Source: Amycolatopsis roodepoortensis (GTDB lineage Bacteria > Actinomycetota > Actinomycetes > Mycobacteriales > Pseudonocardiaceae). Taken from it: 64,000 nt of DNA. The stretch lies in NCBI RefSeq assembly GCF_014873915.1, contig NZ_JADBEJ010000004.1, positions 434,001 through 498,000 on the forward strand, written 5' to 3'. The notes under the pieces were generated by a model. It saw only the letters and a list, made by a program, of their open reading frames with translations. It was not told the DNA's origin and did not search any database. The translations under genes were made by a program, and so were the position numbers. Positions 60,583-64,000 of this stretch are shown here, piece after piece. Position 1 is the first letter of the stretch; the number at the start of each line of letters is the position of its first letter.

Positions 60583-60637
60583 GCCGTCCTCCTTAACCGT
60601 CCAAGACAGAGTGCAGGCTACCGGTCAGTACGACCCG

Positions 60638-61450
60638 TCAGCGGCGACGGGCGAAGAAGCGATCACCGGACCGTTCGAGCAGGAGGTCCTGATCGAAGGT
60701 CTTGGACAGGTTGTCGCTGGTCACGACGTCGTCCACGAGACCGGAGGCGACCGCGCGGCCGTCGCGCAGCAGCAGCGCGTGGGTGAACCCCGGCGGGATT
60801 TCTTCCACGTGATGGGTGACGAGCACCATGGCCGGGGCCTCCGGGTCGAGGGCCAGCTCGGAGAGGCGGGCGACGAGGTCCTCGCGGCCGCCGAGGTCGA
60901 GCCCGGCGGCGGGCTCGTCGAGCAGCAGCATCTCCGGGTCGGTCATCAGCGACCGCGCGATCAGGGTCCGCTTGCGCTCGCCCTCCGACAGCGTCCCGAA
61001 GGTGCGGTCGGCCAGGTGCGCGATGCCGAGGGCGCCGAGCAGCTCCATGGCGCGGTCGGTGTCGAGGCTGTCGTATTCCTCACGCCAGCGGCCGACGACG
61101 GCGTAACCGGCGCTCACCACGACGTCGACGACGCGTTCCTCGCCCGGCACACGCTGGGCGATCGCGGCCGAGGTGAACCCGATCCGCGGGCGCAGCTCGA
61201 AGATGTTGACCTTACCGATCCGGTCGCCGAGCAGGTCGACCGTTCCGGTGGTCGGGTGGAGTTCGGCCGCGGCCAGCCGGAGCAGGGTGGTCTTGCCCGC
61301 GCCGTTCGGGCCGAGCACCACCCAGCGCTCGTCCAGTTCCACGGTCCAATCGAGGTCGGCGAGGAGGTCGTTGCCTGTTCGGCGGACCCCGACACCGGTC
61401 ATCCTCACCACGAGGTCGTCAAGTTCGCTGGGCTGGATCGGCTCGCTCAC
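60638..61450 (-). CDS. ABC transporter ATP-binding protein (Rv3041c-like)
   Basis: 270 residues. Walker A LGPNGAGKTTLL, Q-loop region, signature GTLSEGERKRTLIARSL (LSEGE variant), Walker B MLLLDEPAAGLD and H-loop VTHHVEEI. No membrane component is adjacent, so it is an orphan ATPase like its mycobacterial counterpart. The MutT-like gene found before it in M. tuberculosis (Rv3040c) is absent here. GTG start. Confidence 0.92.
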   Translation of the reverse strand: MSEPIQPSELDDLVVRMTGVGVRRTGNDLLADLDWTVELDERWVVLGPNGAGKTTLLRLAAAELHPTTGTVDLLGDRIGKVNIFELRPRIGFTSAAIAQRVPGEERVVDVVVSAGYAVVGRWREEYDSLDTDRAMELLGALGIAHLADRTFGTLSEGERKRTLIARSLMTDPEMLLLDEPAAGLDLGGREDLVARLSELALDPEAPAMVLVTHHVEEIPPGFTHALLLRDGRAVASGLVDDVVTSDNLSKTFDQDLLLERSGDRFFARRR

Positions 61451-61571
61451 GCGCCCATTGTGTCCGCACTCGCGCGCGTGTGTGCACCGGGCCGCCGGTC
61501 GCGGGAAAGCGGCTGGTCCAGGAAGTGGGACGAAGCGACCCTCGACGGGACGTTGTGGCACCATCGGCGAC

Positions 61572-61688
61572 GTGATCAGGTCCGTGTCCGCCGCCTTCCC
61601 CGTCATCGGGGGCTCTTTCTGGCGCCGCCGGGCCATCGACCTGCTCCTCGTCGCCTCGTGCGGGTGTACCGCCGCGCGACACGGCTGA
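61572..61688 (+). CDS. Cys-containing leader peptide (Ms5788A-like) upstream of cysteine dioxygenase
   Basis: 38 codons from a GTG: ...SFWRRRAIDLLLVASCGCTAARHG. The segment RRAIDLLLVASCGC matches the RRxxDLLxVASxxCC pattern of actinobacterial cysteine leader peptides, short leaderless ORFs whose Cys codons sense charged tRNA-Cys. The two Cys codons are at 61659 and 61665, near the end. The last codons (61674-61684) are perfectly complementary to 61711-61721, giving an 11-bp stem between leader and spacer. A weak CACCAT box lies seven bases before the GTG. Confidence 0.72.
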   Translation: MIRSVSAAFPVIGGSFWRRRAIDLLLVASCGCTAARHG

Positions 61689-61766
61689 GTTCCTCTTTCC
61701 GACGGCACTCCCGTGTCGCGCCGCGCCTTGCCTTCCGCGCCCGCGAACCTCACGAGGAGCCTCTCC

Positions 61767-62315
61767 GTGACCACGTCCATCACACCCCGGCAGGATTTCG
61801 AGATCCACCCGCAGCTGGCCGACCCGCTGCTCCCCGAACTGCTGCACCCCGACCGTCTGCTCTGGACACCCCGCGAACTGGCCGAGCTGACCTCCACGGT
61901 CACCACCGAGCTGACCTCGGGTCTGCGCAGCCTGCTGCGCTTCGACCCGGACCACCGCTGGTGGGCGCGGCTCGCGCTGACCGACGGCGTCGAACTGTGG
62001 CTGCTTTCGTGGCTGCCCGGCCAGCAGACCAAACCGCACGACCACGGCGGCGCGTCCGGCTCGTTCACCGTGCTGCAGGGCGAGATCGGCGAGGAGTACC
62101 GCTACCCCGGCGGGCCGGTGCGGCGGCGCACCCACGTCGCGGGCGAGGGCATCGGCTTCGGCGCGGGGCGCGCGCACCAGGTGACCGGTATCGGCAGCGA
62201 GCCCGCGGCCAGCGTCCACGCCTACTCGCCGCCGCTGGTCGCGACCCGCGAATACGCCACGCTCGCCGACGTTCCCGCCGAGATCCCCTCGCTGGCCCCG
62301 ATACTGGGCCGATGA
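61767..62315 (+). CDS. Cysteine dioxygenase
   Basis: 182 residues, cupin. Iron ligands: KPHDHGGASGSFTVLQGEI (two His) and FGAGRAHQVTGI (third His). WWARLALTDGVELWLLSW precedes the cupin motif as in bacterial CDOs. It oxidises cysteine to cysteine sulfinate. The GTG at 61767 has GAGGAG seven bases ahead; the SD bases GGAG can pair with CTCC just before the start codon. An upstream ATG (61713) would read through the leader stem and is less likely. Coupled to the rhodanese gene by ATGA. Confidence 0.9.
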   Translation: MTTSITPRQDFEIHPQLADPLLPELLHPDRLLWTPRELAELTSTVTTELTSGLRSLLRFDPDHRWWARLALTDGVELWLLSWLPGQQTKPHDHGGASGSFTVLQGEIGEEYRYPGGPVRRRTHVAGEGIGFGAGRAHQVTGIGSEPAASVHAYSPPLVATREYATLADVPAEIPSLAPILGR

Positions 62316-62707
62316 GCTCTATCGACAGGCTGCTGGCCACCGCCCGGGCCGGACTGGACCGGGCGGAGCCCGAGCGGGCACTGCGGCTGCAACGGGACGG
62401 CGCCTTGATCGTGGACATCCGCCCGCACGTCAACCGAGCCGAAGAGGGCGAGATCCCCGGCTCGGTGGTCGTCGAGCGGATCCATCTCGAGTGGCGGCTC
62501 GCACCGGACAGCGAATGGCGGCTGCCGGAGGTGAAGCCGGACTCGACGGTGATCGTCGTGTGCAACGAGGGGTACTCGTCGAGCCTCGCCGCCGCCGACC
62601 TGCAGCGGCTCGGCCTGCCGGGAGCCACCGACCTCGAAGGCGGATTCCGGGCCTGGCGTTCGGCTGGGCTCCCGGTCCGGGAAGGCGGAACCCCCGCCGT
62701 TCCCTAG
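62312..62707 (+). CDS. Rhodanese-like sulfurtransferase
   Basis: 131 residues, single rhodanese domain: ALIVDIRPHVNRAEEGEIPGSVVVER, active-site cysteine in IVVCNEGYSSSLAAADLQRLG, and DLEGGFRAWRSAGLPV. Transfers sulfane sulfur. Overlaps the dioxygenase stop (ATGA), so cysteine oxidation and sulfane sulfur handling are co-expressed. Shares CTAG with the stop of the convergent gene. Confidence 0.93.
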   Translation: MSSIDRLLATARAGLDRAEPERALRLQRDGALIVDIRPHVNRAEEGEIPGSVVVERIHLEWRLAPDSEWRLPEVKPDSTVIVVCNEGYSSSLAAADLQRLGLPGATDLEGGFRAWRSAGLPVREGGTPAVP

Positions 62708-63528
62708 CGGCGCACCGCGAGCCTGGCGACCGACTCCGGGGAGAGCGGGAGCGCGGCGTGGATCCCGGTGCCCCGCGTCGGCCTCGGGTTGACCAGCACG
62801 CCCGTCGCCGCGGCACGGCCGGCGGCCGCGAGCACGACCTCGCGGCCGGTCCGGTGCCGGATCCGGCCCCAGCCCGCGCCGGTGACCGCGCGGTACTCGG
62901 CCAGCAACCGCTCGTCGGTGAAGACGCAGAGCCAGTCGCCGTGCGCGCCGAGCCGGGCCGGGACCGGGGCGCCCGCCTCGTCCGCCGGGCCCCACACCGT
63001 GCCGTCGAGGAACATCCGCATGACCGAGGGGACGGGCTCGCGCGGGCTCCGCTCCCGCTCGGGGCGGACGTTCTCGGCGATCCACCGCGACGCGAGCCTG
63101 AAGTCTTCGCCGGTCAGATCCTCCTGGAAACCGTCGAGGCTGTTCTTGACGCTGCCCAAGAAGTCGTAGAAGCGCCGGGTGCAAGTGCGCTCCGAGACCG
63201 GCACCCGGCCGCGGCCGACCATGGTCCTGATCCGGCCGACCATGCCCGCCCCGCCGTGCACCGGATCCACGCCGAGGTTGTAGGCGGTCCAGACGATCTC
63301 GGGCATGAGCGGGTCGGCGAACCGATCGAGAACGCGGTTCAGCCGCAGAAGGACGATTTCACGCGCCCGGCCGGGATCGGCGTCCTCGGCGATTCCCCAG
63401 ATGCCCCGCAATTCCGGCCCCAGCGCGCGGAGCAGCCCTTCCTGCCGGATCCCGGCCCGGGCGTGGACATGGTGCAGCCGGTCCTTGGCTCTGCGCGATA
63501 CTTTCGTTTCCTTAGCCGAAGCCACCAT
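62704..63528 (-). CDS. Hypothetical protein with SseB-like C-terminal region
   Basis: 274 residues. The N-terminal 150 are helical (RRAKDRLHHVHARAGI, IVWTAYNLGVDP, RFYDFLGSVKNSLDGF). The last 100 residues (MRMFLDGTVWGPADEAG, GDWLCVFTDERLLAEYRAV, AATGVLVNPRPTRGTGI) resemble SseB-family domains, which in actinobacteria often sit near type VII secretion genes. The match is by eye and tentative. GGAGG one base before the ATG. Confidence 0.75.
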   Translation of the reverse strand: MVASAKETKVSRRAKDRLHHVHARAGIRQEGLLRALGPELRGIWGIAEDADPGRAREIVLLRLNRVLDRFADPLMPEIVWTAYNLGVDPVHGGAGMVGRIRTMVGRGRVPVSERTCTRRFYDFLGSVKNSLDGFQEDLTGEDFRLASRWIAENVRPERERSPREPVPSVMRMFLDGTVWGPADEAGAPVPARLGAHGDWLCVFTDERLLAEYRAVTGAGWGRIRHRTGREVVLAAAGRAAATGVLVNPRPTRGTGIHAALPLSPESVARLAVRR

Positions 63529-63547
63529 TCCTCCGCCATTCGGGAAG

Positions 63548-63575
63548 GGCCCGGCAAAGTGTATTTCACCGGGCC
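63548..63575 (-). terminator. Hairpin between the last two minus-strand genes
   Basis: GGCCCGG and CCGGGCC pair around a 14-base AT-richer loop, about 30 bases past the stop of the right-edge gene. No T-run, so it may be weak. Confidence 0.4.
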
Positions 63576-63604
63576 GTTCCGCATTGTCCGGCGGAAATCG
63601 AGGA

Positions 63605-64000
63605 TCAGGGGTTTGCTTTGTTCGCCACCGGCTTGACAAGCGTGGGCATCGACCAGAATCGCCACATCTCGTCGCTGAGTCCCTGAGCCCGCCGGTCGAA
63701 TTCGGCCGGATCGGCCAGCAGGAGAGCGGGCGCCAGTTCGGTCTGCGCCGGGGCGGTGCCGGGCGTCGGTGAAGCAGGCCGCACGGTGGGCGTGGGCCGG
63801 GATTCCGGGGCAGCGCGCCGGTCGACCTCATCGAGCATCGTCTTCAACGCGGCCAGGTCCTCGCCCACTTCGGTGAGCGTGACCGCGGCCCGTGCCGCCG
63901 CCTCGGTCCGCTGGGCGATCAGTCTCCGGATGAGCGACGGATCCGAAGTGTCGCGCGCGGTCCTGGTCAGCTGCTCCAGGACGGTGACGAAATCGTCCAG
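63605..64000 (-). CDS. C-terminal part of a hypothetical protein (5' end outside window)
   Basis: 131 residues in frame from the right edge. Helical start (LDDFVTVLEQLTRTARDTSD, RRLIAQRTEAAARAAVTLTE), a proline/threonine linker (RPTPTVRPASPTPG), then a short helical tail (DEMWRFWSMPTLV). The layout recalls secretion-associated helical proteins but no family is recognised. Same strand as the SseB-like gene and probably upstream of it in a larger locus. Confidence 0.7.
   Translation of the reverse strand: MDDFVTVLEQLTRTARDTSDPSLIRRLIAQRTEAAARAAVTLTEVGEDLAALKTMLDEVDRRAAPESRPTPTVRPASPTPGTAPAQTELAPALLLADPAEFDRRAQGLSDEMWRFWSMPTLVKPVANKANP

Overview
ORGANISM. The DNA is very GC-rich, with GC-ending codons, many GTG starts and many genes that look leaderless (a TANNNT box 6-8 bases before the start codon). 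Gene content and order point to a high-GC actinobacterium of the Pseudonocardiaceae, most likely Amycolatopsis or a close relative. The genus is inferred from general resemblance and was not tested by a search.  LAYOUT. The backbone follows the order and orientation of the Mycobacterium tuberculosis Rv3024c-Rv3041c region: mnmA, cysteine desulfurase, PlsC-like acyltransferase, OlsB-like acyltransferase, etfA, etfB (all minus); methyltransferase, GH57 branching enzyme, GT4 glucosyltransferase (plus); hexapeptide acetyltransferase, two methyltransferases, EchA17-like hydratase and an ABC ATPase (minus). In mycobacteria the acyltransferase/methyltransferase/GH57/GT4 part is the proposed methylglucose lipopolysaccharide (MGLP) locus. 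Accessory blocks break this backbone: an MFS transporter with a HATPase-LuxR regulator (3.3-6.0 kb); glutathione peroxidase, a cytoplasmic trypsin-like protease with a small partner, and a GH2 enzyme (14.5-18.3 kb); the glyoxylate shunt aceB/aceA with a RamB-type regulator (20.6-25.3 kb); serpin, threonine deaminase and NADAR protein (26-29.4 kb); and a 27-kb accessory region (30.4-57.6 kb) of regulator/enzyme pairs, a repeat-rich secreted protein, a LexA paralogue, an ECF sigma factor operon, a desaturase, a DUF222-HNH protein and resistance-like genes. The right end holds a cysteine-responsive-looking leader peptide, cysteine dioxygenase and rhodanese, then two minus-strand genes, one running off the window.  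HOW GENES WORK TOGETHER. MnmA and its desulfurase form a tRNA thiolation pair. EtfA/EtfB accept electrons from acyl-CoA dehydrogenases. AceA/AceB carry the glyoxylate bypass; the regulator is divergent from aceA and the spacer holds several RamB-like boxes. GH57, GT4, methyltransferase, acetyltransferase and acyltransferases would build a cytoplasmic methylated, acylated alpha-glucan. The leader peptide, dioxygenase and rhodanese form a sulfur-handling unit.  NON-CODING STRUCTURE. Most unusual are 21-bp-phased arrays sharing a TCACGCGWGT core at two separate loci, paired 23-bp palindromes, a 46-bp perfect palindrome, a 76-bp minisatellite, a MerR-geometry promoter with no adjacent merR, and an 11-bp stem linking the cysteine leader ORF to the spacer before cysteine dioxygenase. 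No tRNA, rRNA, CRISPR array, transposase or integrase was seen.
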